From: Paramecium tetraurelia
Lineage: Eukaryota > Ciliophora > Oligohymenophorea > Peniculida > Parameciidae
Direction: 5' to 3'
Length of the DNA: 64,000 bases
NCBI RefSeq assembly: GCF_000165425.1
Contig: NW_001799647.1
Coordinates: forward strand, 62,001 to 126,000
Of the stretch, positions 14,309 through 27,312 are shown piece after piece (the stretch's first letter is position 1; the number at the start of each line of letters is the position of its first letter). Both the position numbers and the translations under genes were made by a program. The notes under the pieces were generated by a model, which worked only from the letters and a program-made list of their open reading frames with translations, did no database searches and was not told where the DNA came from.

Positions 14309-15213
14309 ATGATAATCTTTTAAGATAAGTAAACAAGTGGAAAATAATACACTTTCGATTATAATCAAAACATAAACTCATCTTGTATATTAATAATAGA
14401 TAAAAAGCAGCCACACCATTCTGACGCTAATGATATAGAACAATTACTGAAGAACTCTAAGAAATGCAAGTAAAGTGGATGTTGATATGCTTAAAGAAAT
14501 CAACCATGTTTAGAAGAGTATGAAATCCAAACTTTAAAGAGATTTAAGCCATCTGAACCGCTAAATTAAACAACAACCCTGTCATATTTATCATCTGCTA
14601 AAGAGATTGAGGGAGGGAGGGGAAATAATGTATCTCAATATCTCAGAAGAACTACCCAAAAAAAATGGATTAAAATAGATATATTTATTTTAGAAATCTA
14701 CAAGATAAAGTAGATGAGGATTTTATTGGAAAATAAATACAGTTTTATGGAACTTTTCTTGATCCTGGGATTTCAGGGATATAAATGTAGATATAGCATG
14801 GTTAGAAGTATTGTTCCATTTAATTCAGAAACATTAAAGAATCAGAAACAGCATAATATATAGATCCTATTAATTCTTAAGTGAAGCCAATCAAATTAAA
14901 AGTGAAAGATTATGAAATTAATTCAGGTATTGAAGGAGAAAGGGGAAGTACCCAAAGATTTAAAATCAAGGAATAGATTAAAATTTCAATTACATTTTTA
15001 GAGACATAAAACACGTTTTTAACGGTTTTGCCTACTAGATATTAGAAACTGATTAGTAATTGGAAGTAGAATGTTGAAAGTTAAGAGAAGATTGATCAAT
15101 TAATAACTCTATTATATTGGGAGGAAGTGAGTAGTTTTGTTGTTATTAATAATGCAGTGAGAATCAAAAATATTAAAAATGATTAAGAATATCGTTCTGT
15201 CGTGTTATTTTGA
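14309..15213 (+). CDS. Hypothetical protein, about 285 aa
   Basis: The model runs from the ATG at 14309 through two short introns that both end in AAG (14470-14496, 27 nt; 14630-14649, 20 nt) to TGA at 15211-15213, giving 286 whole codons. The 27-nt intron removes an in-frame TGA; the 20-nt one restores the long downstream frame (183 codons free of TGA). The product has a basic, Asn-rich N-terminal third and a mixed region with beta-rich hydrophobic/charged alternation (QFYGTFLDPGISGIQMQ; IKISITFLETQNTFLTVLPT). No family is recognised. The 3' end is uncertain: an alternative GTG...AAG splice at about 15157-15187 would switch to another frame that stays open further. Confidence 0.5.
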
Positions 15214-15444
15214 AAAAAAGAAATTAAAAATTGGTCAATTAAATTATAGAGTTGTTTCAAGAATAAAAAGAGAGGTATTCCGTAAAATTCAAAAGATATT
15301 TGATGAATTTGAAAAACAACAAGGTGTTAAAATTAAGATTTTCTATTAAAATTACAAGTATAATTTGTGCTTTTATGATCCAAGATTTTGTATATAAAAA
15401 ATATTGATTTATATATACTTATATCCTAGTCATATTAAATAGTT

Positions 15445-16209
15445 ATGTTATCTAATTTATTAATTCATAAATTTATTATCCATTTACATTTATCTTAAGG
15501 TAATTCACATTGTGATTATAAAGTAAATTACCATATCAATTGTATATTATCTAAACGTACTATGACAAACAGAAAATAGCATTGTTTATAAGCCAAAGGA
15601 TGTAAGGCTTTAACAGTAAATATTTATACATCCAAATTTATTGATGAATTTTACAAAAATATAGTTTATTTTCCCAAAATTTCATACATTTAAAATGATA
15701 CTTCAGATAACTTAATCAATTATTAATGCATAGTTATAAATCTACTAATGTCCTATAAAAATAACTAAAGAGTCAAAAAAAGTATACCTAAGGATTTTTA
15801 CGAATCAACTTCTAAAAGAGAAGGTTATAATTAGGAAATTACTTTTTATACCAAGAATATGATTTTAATTAACAAACATACCTAAATGTCTGAGTTCAAC
15901 TTTGATATTTATTATGAATAAAATTTAAATTCAAAATCGACTAAATTCTGTTCGAGCTACATCTCAAAGGAAACGAAATGCATCCTAGAGCAATCAGCAA
16001 TCCTAAGTGTTAGTCAAAACTAAGTGTGTGTAATTTCAGAAGATCAAATAAAATAATCTACTCGAACTATTGCTGATGGACACAGGAACAAGAATGCCTT
16101 CTCCAATTTCTAGTTAAATAAGTGTAGGGATAGGGAGAATTCCAAAGGACTTTTTTAATTGATATAGTTATATGTATGTATGCGTTGTCATTTTGGTAAT
16201 CTATGCTGA
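15445..16209 (+). CDS. FLYWCH-like zinc-finger protein, 254 aa
   Basis: Single exon of 255 codons from ATG 15445 to TGA 16207-16209. Near the N-terminus (about residues 20-60) the sequence has the spacing of a FLYWCH/WRKY-GCM1-type zinc finger: a Tyr-containing strand (CDYKVNYHINC), then QHCLQAKGCKALTVNIY, where C-x5-C with the CKA turn matches the usual CxxxxCxAR signature. The remainder has no recognised domain and a Cys/Ser-rich tail. Such fingers bind DNA or protein in transcription factors and in transposon-derived proteins, so an old domesticated transposase ancestry is conceivable. The final His ligands are not certain. A later in-frame ATG at 15562 is a less likely start because it would cut the finger. 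Confidence 0.5.
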
Positions 16210-16432
16210 ATACAGATAATTGATTATTGCAAATTTGAATTATACTATTTAATTCTCATTTTTTTTGGAATGAATTAATGATTAGGAATTACTTTACATT
16301 TTGAATGTGCAATTTAAGTTGTCACTTCAAGTAATATAATATTATTAATATTTGAATGAGATTATTATAAATTTTAGTCTGTGATGGTAATCGTGCTGGA
16401 GAATAAATAAATAAATAAATATAATAATAATA

Positions 16433-16866
16433 ATGAAAAAGTTCTTGAATTTCGATTTGCAAAGGTCGAGTTATGCAAATCCAGTGTTGAAGGAATTCGC
16501 TCAATTGAGTTTGTTGAAGAAGATCGAGAGTCGAAAGTTATTGGAGGTGTCAGAATTGGGGTAGAGATGCTATTCGATTGAGAAGAAGGATAATAGGTGG
16601 TTGGAATAGATTTCTGATTGTTTTGAGCATTATAAGGTTGAATTAAAGAGAGTGGGAGATATGTTAAAGTAAGCAGAATTCGAGATGATGCAGATTGAGG
16701 TAAAATAGTTGCACTCCTCCAAATATAGGATGAATTTATGACGAAGGAGATGAATTGCTATAGCTTAGTAAGTGAATTCGAGATGGAATCATGCATAAAA
16801 GATTATAAATTATAATGTTTAAATTAGAAGCAAAAAGTACTTGATAGGATTAATGAATTAAATTGA
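16433..16866 (+). CDS. Small helical hypothetical protein, 134 aa
   Basis: ATG 16433, one 29-nt GTA...TAG intron (16700-16728), TGA 16864-16866; exons give 135 codons. The product is Lys/Glu/Leu-rich with heptad-like spacing, suggesting one or two coiled helices, and shows no signal peptide or membrane segment. The same frame continues for several hundred codons after the stop, but the downstream conserved-looking part is better explained by the next gene, whose ATG at 16853 overlaps this 3' end by 14 nt in another frame. Confidence 0.55.
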
Positions 16867-17763
16867 GTATATAACAAGTAATGCATTTCGCCATAATCTC
16901 TATGGTATCGATATAAATCTAAATTGTTCCAAGCCACTCTTATTCAGCAGTACTCCCGAGTCCATCCGTAAAACTAGAGAAAGAAGTCTCGTTCTAATTC
17001 CGACGGAATATCTAAGTCAATGTTTAGATCCTAGCCGATAGTAGAGAAACCAAAGATCAGGTGTGAAACCATAGACGTGGTGATGAGATCTAAGGATTCT
17101 ATTCCAGAGGAGACCTATTCCCAAAGATTAAAGATAATAAATTAGAGAGTATGTGTTGTTAACACTTTCAATCGTATCATCAATGTGGACAGAGTGGGAC
17201 ACAGACTGCAAAGGGGCTAGCTCTTGAGGCACTTGAGGGAATTCTACAGTCAGATCATTGTCGAACAGATCAATAGAGTTCTAAAAGTGCCAGATACGTT
17301 GACACTGCAGATGTACGAATAACTAGTAATCTCATTATAACAATTGGACAGAAAGCAATACCTGAATCTCTGCTTTCAAATATACGATTTATCAGGACAA
17401 GGTGTAATCACTAGTACAAACTTGCTCTCTATCCTTTCAGTAGAGAAGAATACTTCAATTATTGAGAATGACATTCTCACTATGATTTAACTTCGGTCGA
17501 GTCTACTTAAGTCATAGTTGGATAAGAGTGAATCATCCAGGTTACCTAAACTTAGAACCATCGTAATCAACCACAAAAGAACTTCCAAGGGCAAACGGAT
17601 GATGATCTCTCAAGTCGAGGATGAAGTAGATCAAATTGTTATACATCCCATTAATAGATTGAAACTCATTGATAAAAATCAGTTTTTCAAGATCTGGAAT
17701 GACCAAATCCCTGGAATAATTTAAGACCTCTTCAAAAACTTGAATGATTATTATTATTAATGA
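16853..17763 (+). CDS. Possible EF-hand protein, about 293 aa
   Basis: From ATG 16853 and across a 29-nt intron ending in AAG (16905-16933), the frame is open to TGA 17761-17763 (294 codons). Residues about 170-195 read QIYDLSGQGVITSTNLLSIL, which has the D-x-S-G-x-G-x-I layout of a degenerate calcium-binding EF-hand loop followed by a helix. A second loop-like DKNQFFKIW sits near the end. The N-terminal part is Arg/Ser/Gln-rich. No other domain is seen. The start is chosen because it keeps the frame leading into the intron; without the intron the frame would begin inside the preceding gene. The last codons overlap the ATG of the next gene (ATGA at 17760-17763). Confidence 0.55.
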
Positions 17764-18157
17764 GTACGGAGACGACTGAATTTATTCCTAAAAGAATGGC
17801 CGTTGCTATAGCCATCTTGATCTTATTCATCTTCCACTATGCTTCCCTCCTTATTAATGCATTCTTCAAAGGCCCAGAATAAAAAGAGTATGTCAATAGG
17901 AGAGTGTTCCTACTTTGGAATCGCAGGTCTGTTATTTATATATCCATCCATTAGGTTTGTTGAGCATGTCTACAATTCAAAGCAGTGTGTTTTCAGCTAT
18001 ACTAGCCTGGCTCACCTTCGTCCCCCTTGCTGTATTACATTTGTGCATTTATGACAAATTTCAAAATTTGAACAATCACAAAGACACTCTCTGGCTGGCA
18101 TACTATGGATTACAATTTGTTTGGTTCCTAGGGATTATTATAGACTTCTATTCATGA
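17760..18157 (+). CDS. Small three-TM membrane protein, about 124 aa
   Basis: ATG 17760 overlaps the preceding TGA. Hydrophobic segments lie at about residues 13-35 (MAVAIAILILFIFHYASLLI), in the middle (SVFSAILAWLTFVPLAVLHL) and at the C-terminus (LAYYGLQFVWFLGIIIDF). To keep these in one frame I place a 23-nt GTG...CAG intron at 17904-17926, which gives 125 whole codons and TGA at 18155-18157. That donor is unusual, so the splice is tentative; a one-base error would have a similar effect. No family is recognised. Confidence 0.5.
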
Positions 18158-18230
18158 TGCATATATTTAATCATTTATCAAATCTATTCACTCTATTCAC
18201 TCGATTATTATCATAACATGAATAATAAAA

Positions 18231-19166
18231 TCAAATTATTTTCTTTGAATTCTTAATTACATTATTGAGTTATTCGGCAAACAGTCTCCTAATTCTCAGC
18301 TACTTCGGTTTGTTCTAAATTTCTGCCTCCTCCTTTGTAAACCTCCTCAATTTTGATACAACCTCCTGAGTTGATTGCACTTCCTCATTAGACTACTTAA
18401 GTAACTCAGCGATCTTCGTTATACTATGCAAGGAATGTATTGCTCTTTTCTTATCCATCTACGCAGTCATTATTTCCCTCGAGAAAAAACTTTGATCAGT
18501 CTACTTCATGGGAACACTATGATTTCTTGATTGGACTCTGCTCTCCTTATTACTCTAATCGAGAGTGATCTAATCATCTATGTCATTGAGTGCTTTGGAC
18601 ATATCTCCCTTATCCTGACATTTGACTTACACGAACTGCTTAAAGTATTGCTCATAGTTCTTGAGTTGTTCCTCGGAATTCATCTTGATCTTCTACAGTT
18701 GTAACATTGACGACAACTCTCTGAGTCTGGATTGACCAGACACCTGACTCAATAGTTTATTCGACCACAACTCATTTGTCAATATGTACCCTTTGTTCTT
18801 GTGCAACTTATGTACGAACTAATCTTGCATCTTATTATTGTGTATTTTGGCTACCACCTCCTGATAGTCTGCCTTCTGAGATATGCTCCTTGCTATTCCT
18901 GATGCCTTCTTCAAATGCATGTAATATATATCCAAATTGGAATTCTTTGTGAAGGTCTCGAAAGTCTTTCTTCTCTACACTAATTTAGGATCGGAAATGA
19001 TGTTTGGGATCTAGAATAAGTACTTAAATTTGTCAGCCTCATTCTGTATTAACTTACTTTTATCCTTCTTGTTTATTTGATTGCTATCCTGGAAATGAAC
19101 CGAACTCTTATGAACTTATGCTGATTTCATTAGATTTTAAGATGGAGACTCTAAGGAATCTCCCAT
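18231..19166 (-). CDS. Coiled-coil protein, 311 aa
   Basis: Intronless frame of 312 codons from ATG (19164-19166) to TGA (18231-18233). It is Lys/Gln/Glu/Ser-rich throughout, with long predicted helices and no signal peptide or membrane segment. I see no catalytic motif. Its tail faces the tail of the convergent small membrane-protein gene across about 70 bases. Function unknown; cytoskeletal or ciliary proteins of this composition are common in ciliates. Confidence 0.75.
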
Positions 19167-19442
19167 TATAATATTAATAATTATAAAACACATTTTTACA
19201 TGCAATATAATCTGTAATTCTGTATTATTTCAAGGTTTGGGGATGGATTACAGATTTCTATTGTAAATCAACATGTTTTAGGGAAGTTTAAGGGAAATTA
19301 AATTTTTTAATTAGTATAAATTAACCTAATTTTATTATACAAAATTGTTGAAGTAAAATAATTACACAATTTAGTTTATGTGTAATAATCTGTTTACAAT
19401 ATATAATTTGAAGTTTTTTATTTATTATTTTATGATAATAAC

Positions 19443-20582
19443 TCAAAACATGATGCCGAAAACGAATAGAATTCCTAGGGCAATTAAATTTGAATAATTT
19501 CCACTCTCGCTGAGATAGAAATCTAAAATGTCAGGTCTCATTGATTCAGACAACTCTGAAACATCTGGTTCATTATCAGTATCAGTTCTAATGTAGAAGA
19601 TACATAGATAATTATTCTCAACATCAATCCAATTTTCAAATCCATGAATACCTGGACTTGAGTAGACTGATGGTTTATCATCACTACCTGTGTCATATAC
19701 CCAGGCTCCAATAGCAAAACTATATGAATCTTCAACTTGCGTGTCTGAATCAACCTTCATGACCTCCTCTGAAACTGGCAAATCTCCTGTGTAGTCTTAG
19801 AGCATCAATTCGACAGTGGAAGCTAATAAAATAGTTTTCCCTTCAAAGGCACCCTGATTTAACAACATTCTCATGAAATTGGCATAATCAATCATTCTAA
19901 TCAGAAGCCCATCTGCAATGGCGATATTATTTCCTTTTTCTCCATCGAAGGCGGTGAAAACAGCATTTTTCATACCCAATGGAGTAGCTATATATTCATT
20001 AAATAATTCATGAAAAGTCTTACCAGAAACCTTCTCTGCAATGCCTCCAGCTATTTACATTCCAATGTCACTGTACCCAACTTTGGTACCTCCTGGAAAG
20101 TACACAGTGCTGGCTGGATATTGACCTCCATCAGCAATTCCTGAAATAGATTGTTATAAAGTAATTTGTAAATCAAAAACCCAATCATCAGCCAACTCAT
20201 AACCTGAGGTGTGAGTCATTAAATTCTTTAAAGTCAATGTTGGATTGGAATCTTTGAATTCAGGATAAAAGTCAGTTACTTTGGTATCAAGAGTCAATTA
20301 TTGCAATTCTACAAGCTTCATAATTGTGGCCATGGCAATCCATTTGCAGCCAGAAGCAATGTGAATGGTTGTATCATCATCATAAGGTTGGGTACCACTT
20401 GTGCTGAGGTGTTCCTTTAGGTAAATTGAGCCATCAGCACCTTGGATGATAATACTCATTTTATTGTCCATTATATCAAGCTTCTCGGTTATTTAGGATA
20501 TCAGATCATCCTTCGTAACACAATTAGCGCAAATTATAAGTAAAGCAGTTATCAAGGAGGGTAAGAAGTTGTTTTATTTCAT
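19443..20582 (-). CDS. Secreted beta-lactamase-family serine hydrolase, 379 aa
   Basis: Intronless, 380 codons. An N-terminal signal peptide (LPSLITALLIICANC) precedes a class C beta-lactamase/D-Ala-D-Ala-carboxypeptidase-like (PF00144) fold. The nucleophile motif S-x-x-K appears as ASGCKW (about residue 77), followed by LTLKNLMTHTSGYE, the second motif Y-S-D in KVGYSDIGMQIAGG (about 178), and typical PLGMKNAVF. Eukaryotic members (LACTB-like, esterases) hydrolyse small esters or amides; the substrate is unknown. The C-terminus ends in a hydrophobic tail (LIALGILFVFGIMF), so the mature protein may be GPI- or membrane-anchored. The short region downstream (19167-19442 side) is spacer. Confidence 0.85.
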
Positions 20583-20856
20583 TATATTATTCGAAAAAAA
20601 GATTTCTTCTCAGTTAAAAATTAAAATTGAATGACATAATATGGGTATAGGTTTGATTCACAATTTGAGCTTAATTAGATTGTGGTTTTAATTAATTGAT
20701 TCATTTTATTTACAGACTAGAAATAATAATATAATTTCTGGTAATTATGTACCCTATTCTCATTACAAAATACTGACTTCTAATATACCAATAAAATTTT
20801 AAGTATAACGTATATTTATTGATTTTATAAAAGAATTGAATATTATTAAATAAAAA

Positions 20857-22036
20857 ATGGAAAATAAAAATATAATCCTACTAATCTTTACCTATCTTGA
20901 AATCAATGATATAGCAAGATGCGAGCAAGTTTGCCAGAGTTGGCATAGCTTTATTAATTTAGACAGCTTGTAAAACAGGAAAATTTTTAGTAAATTAACT
21001 TACAATACTCCATAATAATTTAAGTGGCATTCTAAGAAAATCTATCAAATAAAAATCAAGGACTTAATTTTCTATGAAGATAATTTGTGGATAAGGAAAA
21101 AGGAAATCGTTGATACCATTTCTTAACTTGAATTAGAGTCACTCACAATCAAACTAAATTAATTCAATTTATTCGATAAGATATTGGTCAATCAAAAACA
21201 ACTCAAAAAATTAGAAATACAAATGCCCATCAATAATTCAGAATTGCAGTTACTAACTCAATTGCCTTAATTAGAAGAGTTACATCTCAGAGTTCTAAAA
21301 AAAACAGAAGAGAATCTCAAACTAGGCCAATTCCAAAATCTTAGTGCCATATCACTCCAATGGCAAGGAATGAAACCTTAAGAAGTCCTAAAAATGGTTC
21401 AAAACTCTTATGAAACTTTGAAGGAATTGGAAATTGATTCCGAAGAATTCAATCATGATGAAATGCTCCAAATCCTTAATTGCTTGAATAAGGACAAAAT
21501 AGAGAAATTGTATATTCAATACTTTTACGATTTCTCCGATCTCCACATCCTCAAACTAAGTGAATTTTATAAATTGAAAAAGTAATGTAGATTCTTTATC
21601 TAATAGGTTATCCATTTTTAGGGCTTAGAATATTGAAGAGAATTCTATGTTATAATTGTTCTAAGGTAAATAGTTCTAGAAAATCAATTTAAATTAATGT
21701 GATGGAGTTACAGACAGAGTTCTGTTTTAAATAATAAAGAATTGTTAATAACTTAAATACATTAATCTATCATGGAGCATAGACATTTACAATCATTGGG
21801 TCTCGGTATTATTCGAAGAAGCTCTTCAATTAGAGGAAGTATATTTAATTGGATGTAAATAATTAACAGATGAATGCATACCTAAAAATTTATATTCAGG
21901 CTTATTTAAAAAATTAAGACATCTAAGTTTCGAATCCTGCAATGCCGTGAGTGATGAGAAGTTGATGATGCTGAAGAGTATATTTAGGTATGTCAAGATT
22001 GTTGGTTATTATGGAGTTGAAATTGATACAATTTGA
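20857..22036 (+). CDS. F-box/leucine-rich-repeat protein, 384 aa
   Basis: The N-terminus (LIFTYLEINDIARCEQVCQSW) is an F-box, the Skp1-binding module of SCF ubiquitin ligases. It is followed by a series of leucine-rich repeats (LKKLEIQMPI, LEELHLRVL, LKELEIDSEE, LKYINLSWSI, LEEVYLIGCKQLTD, LRHLSFESCNAVSDEKL), the last ones of the Cys-containing FBXL type. One 25-nt intron (21582-21606, GTA...TAG); exons total 385 codons; TGA 22034-22036. It probably selects substrates for ubiquitination. It lies divergent from the serine-hydrolase gene. Confidence 0.85.
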
Positions 22037-22631
22037 TAAATATAAATATAATTATAATTAATCATTCATTTTAAAAACAAAATTAATTATATTCATAAAA
22101 TAAGTACTAATTATATATCCTATATAATTGGCTTCAGTATAATTCTTAGACGATATCGACCTAAAGAATATTCTAAATTTAAGTTATTTATTTATGGTAG
22201 TATGAAAATTAGTTCCTAAGTCTAACAGAAATTCATATTTATATTTCGAATAAAAGATTGCTTACTAGATAAGTTTAATTCATATTATTAGTACAAAAAC
22301 AATCCAATTAAATTCTCTTATAACTCATATAAAGGAGAAATGATTCATAAAATTCATTTATTAATAATCTGAAAAAAAATTTTTTGCTATAATTATTTTA
22401 AATTTTAGTTGCTCTATTTATTTTATATTTCTTTTTTAACCTTTATGCAAGTTAATATGAATAGAAATGAATTCTAATTCTAAATAGCGAGAAATAAATC
22501 AAATTTCAAGTGTTATTTTAGTTTATAACCTAAAGGAAATCGTAATCAGGATTATAAAAATAAACAGTATGAATAATAGTAATATTATTGTTATCAACTT
22601 CGTCTACACTTCTTGTAATAATAAATACTGT
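22037..22631. other. AT-rich spacer without a gene
   Basis: About 600 bases lie between the F-box gene and the inverted duplication. TGA is frequent in every frame on both strands and no RNA gene or repeat was recognised. The sequence next to the duplication boundary (around 22560-22632) shows no terminal inverted repeat or target-site duplication that I can see. Confidence 0.5.
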
Positions 22632-23425
22632 GTATTATAGTAATATTTGATCACATTAAGAATAAGTCGAAATGGTGTAATAAAGATTGATAGTAAGAAA
22701 ATTGGAGATGTTAGGTTATGTGAAATTATATTGAAGTTAAAAAGTTTAATTTGAAGAAATAGTACATTATAGGATCTGTTGTTAAGTGAGTATATAAATG
22801 TAAGGATTTAATTTAAATGGGTATATCAAAATCTATAAAGTTGTTATTCCATTAACTTAAATTTGAATACTATTTTGAAAATAATGAGAGCATACAGTAA
22901 TCTTGATAATATTAAGCATATATTATATAAGTATCATTATTATCATTTATCATTGATTTGAGTTTGGTTTTAATAGGTATAGATGATTATGATGTATATA
23001 CAGTATTGTATTATTAATCCTAAACAATCAATAATTTAAATTCATCATCTTAATAGCAATCAACCAAAATATCAAAAAATGGAGATAAATGAATATTGAA
23101 ACAAATAAATGAAGTATCTATCTATACAGATGATCCAATTTATTAAAGTATTTAATTGTGCCATTCATATATTATTACTTCATTTTCCATTGATAAAGTA
23201 CCAAAATGAGTATTATTAGATGATAATGATTTATATTCTATAATAATAATAATAATTATATACAATTTCCACTTATACTATTAATTTCTTAAAACTGATT
23301 AACAATATCTACATTTCCAATTTTAGGTCTCTACATCCATCTTTATTCATAATTTACATATACTCTCTTATTCATAATATTATTCTCCTTTTTCATACAC
23401 AATATGTGCATCTTAATACATAATC
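22632..23425 (-). pseudogene. Truncated inverted copy of the large membrane-protein gene
   Basis: The minus strand reproduces bases 2859-3665 (5' coding part plus the 26-nt intron) almost exactly. It lacks the start codon and signal peptide and everything after about 900 bases of the parent. Two indels break the frame: a 14-nt deletion near 23376 and a one-base insertion near 22817. Retention of the intron shows a DNA-level duplication, not a retrocopy. The flanks are unrelated to the parent. It cannot encode the parent protein, but if transcribed it would be antisense-complementary to the parent mRNA. Confidence 0.85.
22632..23425 (-). repeat. Arm 2 of the long dispersed inverted repeat
   Basis: This 794-nt arm pairs with 2859-3665; the spacer between the arms is about 19 kb. 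See the pseudogene entry for the differences. Confidence 0.9.
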
Positions 23426-23662
23426 CAATATGATTAGATTATATTAAGAATAATCAAAATTAGTAAGCTATTGGAAATAATGAGTTATTAATTTCTAATC
23501 GTAATCTTATTTATTTAAATATTGGAATAATATGAAAAAGGTTCTCTCTTATCTTCATTAGTCTTCTTGATTTGAAGATCTTTATTACCTATTGATTACT
23601 TTTGATATTAAAGAAAATTATTCTTGAGAGGTTTATATTTAAATGTTCAATCATTCACACAT

Positions 23663-25327
23663 TCATACTTTTGTTACCTGATAAGTTGAATATTTCTTTA
23701 ATTTCTAATCCCAAAATACTACATATTATCCATCATTTGTCATAGCACCATAATTGTGTTGGGTTCCACAATCGACTGATGATAGAATAATGAATTTTCC
23801 ATTGTCTAATTCCCTAATTAGATAAATATGATATTTATGTTTGATCAGTAGGAAATTCCTATTTTTATTGTATATTATAGGGAAATAATATTGATCTTCG
23901 CAATCATTGTTCTTGATATGAATAGTCTTGCTCTTACACCTTTAGAAGATTTACCATTTTTCTTCAAAGACCAAAATCCCCTAATTTTAGGTTACCCAAA
24001 GAAATTACTAGTCATTAATAAAAATAACTCTATTTCCTTTGGGTAAATATTTTAATTGATCTAAATAGTACTGCGATTCACTAGATTTAGTTGTATTCAG
24101 TATTTATTAGTTACCATTGTCACATTTTTTCTTCCATATAATATATAAATCGAATCCACAAGATACAAAAGAGGTCTCAGATTAATTATAACTTAATGAT
24201 AGAACATATTCAGAATGTTATTTCAATGATTACTTAAAAGTTAGGTAGTTATTTACAAAATCCACACTCCAAATGATAATTTATTTATCATCACTTCCTG
24301 ATATCAATTCATCTTCTCTTTGATTTAATATCAAACAATTAACAGTATCATTATGATATTAATATATATTTGAATGCCATTTATTACCATTGGCTTATTT
24401 CCAACAAATTATCTTCTTATCTGCAGAACCAGAAATAAAGTTATTTTTGAACTTACTATAAACTAGACATTTAACATGGAGACTATGCATTTAAAGTTGA
24501 TTTAATAGAGTTAATTCTCCTTTTTCAAATCTCCATATTTTTATTGACTCCATATCATTTGAAACCATGATTGATCCAGTTTTATCAAAAACTATTGTCT
24601 CACATCTACCATCTTATTTGTTATTTGTATTCTCAATCAACTTCATCTCAACCATCTCTTAAACTTAATCAACCTATTTCTTTTCTTCACTAACAGATAT
24701 TAAATCATTTGATGTTACTTCCTCATCCTCTTCTATCAAAATATATTCATTATTATTATCTTCGATTTAAATATTATTTAATCGAGTAAGACATTCTTCA
24801 TTTCCTTTGAAATTCTTAAATCTTTGTAATCTTTTGATAATTCTCTCCTTCATATATCTATTCTTTTAATTTATCTTATCTATTTACCATTTTAAATACT
24901 GTTCATCTGCAATTTTACTATCCTTCACACCTTTACTATTTTGACATCTCGAAATCTAATCAAACCTTAAAGAATTTAACCTTCTGGACCATTATTCTGC
25001 TTCTTCAATTATCTAATCTACCTCTTATAATACTATTTTTTTGAGTTGTTTTAAGAGTTTTTGAAGATTCTCTATTTCTTAAATTTTAATTGCAATATCA
25101 TTATTGACTAATTCCTTTATCTCGTTTTTTCTAAGTTCTATTTTTTATTTAATTTCTAATGTATTTGTAACCTTTAAAATATCTGATTCTAAAATCGAAT
25201 TAGTCTAAACAAATTGTTATTTTTCATTCTTATCAATTTGAGTGTCTGGAGGAATTTCGCTAATTGAATTCTGTTATTCAGGAATTTCTTTTGGTTTTTT
25301 GATATTGTTGATTACAATTCTCAACAT
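23663..25327 (-). CDS. WD40-repeat protein with N-terminal coiled coil, 554 aa
   Basis: Intronless frame of 555 codons, TGA at 23663-23665. Residues 1-230 are charged and helical. From about residue 245 several WD40 blades follow: TGSIMVSNDMESIKIWRF, FISGSADKKIICWK, DTVNCLILNQREDELISGSD with KQIIIWSV, and EYVLSLSYNQSETSFVSCG. This would form a beta-propeller scaffold. The specific family is not recognisable; ciliates have large expansions of such proteins. The start is the first ATG upstream (25325-25327). Confidence 0.85.
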
Positions 25328-25693
25328 AATTGTTTAATAAAATTTGTCACAATCACATATTAACCCAAAATTAATCATCTTAATAATTTGAGGAAATTCT
25401 AAAACAACATTCAATACCATTAGTATGAAAAAGTCTTTAATTTTAAATAACGATTTATGATAAATAATAATTTATATATAAATAGATAATTTAAATGAAA
25501 TTTTCGATCCATTGCTAATTTCATTATAATATATCAAATATTAAATTCTTGTGAATGAATCAATCATTATTATCATTAATTTAGTATCTTTATTATAGTA
25601 ACTATTTTATCAAATAAGAACACTATAACTACGAGATAAGTGAATAACAACAACTAAAAACATTAGGATGTAATATAATTTTTCATTTTTATT
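25328..25693. other. Intergenic spacer
   Basis: About 370 bases of AT-rich sequence separate the WD40 gene start from the 3' end of the Rab gene, both on the minus strand. No gene or structured element was recognised. Confidence 0.5.
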
Positions 25694-26400
<707 letters not shown>

Positions 26401-26606
26401 CAGAATTTATTAATTTTAATATTTACTTATCTAAACATTCTTAGTTTTCTATTTTTATACCTATAAAACAGATTTCAATTAATAAATTATAAATTCTAGG
26501 CATATTTATAATAACCCGATTCAGATAATTAGTAGAATTCCGTCTAACTAACACATTAGTGTATGAATAGTCAAGGCAAATTGAATAATTATATATAAAT
26601 TCTACA

Positions 26607-27287
26607 ATGTATTTAAGCAATTAAAATTATAATGCTCTTTCGAGATTAAATACAGGATCATCTTTCTTGAATCAAAAGATTTCTGTAAAGTAATAAAAAG
26701 CCTAAGAGGGTTCAGCATCATTTAATGCGACAATGAGTCCATTAAAACAATAAAGGGAATCATATCAACCCATAATAGAGGATTATTTCAATCTGCAAAT
26801 AGAAACACAAGAAGATAGAATTTGTTTCGAATGTTTGAATGGTTTCATTTGGAATATGACTTAGGGTATGGAAATAAATAAAAAAGTGGTAATTGATAAC
26901 TTGTTAGGATTGAGAAATTTAATTGATTTCATTTTGAATTCACAGTAGGAACATTCAGAAATATATCAAGAGAACAGTGGATTATAAAGTGTGAGTTCAT
27001 TTCAGATTGGATAAGCAATCAATAATTAATAAAATATTCCTGAGATCCAACTGCTTGAGTAAAAGAGATTTCTGAATGGTGTCAATCTACTTTCGGAAGA
27101 ATAACATTAGAGTGTACAAAGCAACTTAATGTTACATGAATCCCAACAAAGTGAAGGGTCTCAAGTAAATCATATGGAACCTTAGAATGAGTCAGTTGAT
27201 ATATCAAATCAGAGTTATTTTTCTGAGTACAAACGGCAAGCTTAAAATATTGAGATGGATTTATAAAGTTTTCTAAAATAAAAATGA
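26607..27287 (+). CDS. Hypothetical protein, 226 aa
   Basis: Intronless frame of 227 codons from ATG 26607 to TGA 27285-27287. It is rich in Gln, Ser, Asn and Glu, with a more hydrophobic core at about residues 55-110 (PIIEDYFNLQ, RICFECLNGFIWNM, NLLGLRNLIDFIL). No signal peptide, transmembrane segment or known motif. It faces the convergent gene at 27313 across only 25 bases. Confidence 0.65.
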
Positions 27288-27312
27288 GTCTAACATATAT
27301 TCAATATTATGA

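Noticed and set aside
16401-16433. ATAA/TAA simple repeats before 16433 and similar TTA runs near 3040 and 23240
   Set aside because: Short low-complexity AT tracts are expected at this base composition; they are not a CRISPR array or a mobile element.
16433-17763. One single gene covering both hypothetical frames through a 42-nt intron
   Set aside because: 42 nt is far outside the size range of all other introns here, and a 29-nt AAG intron at 16905-16933 supports a separate downstream gene.
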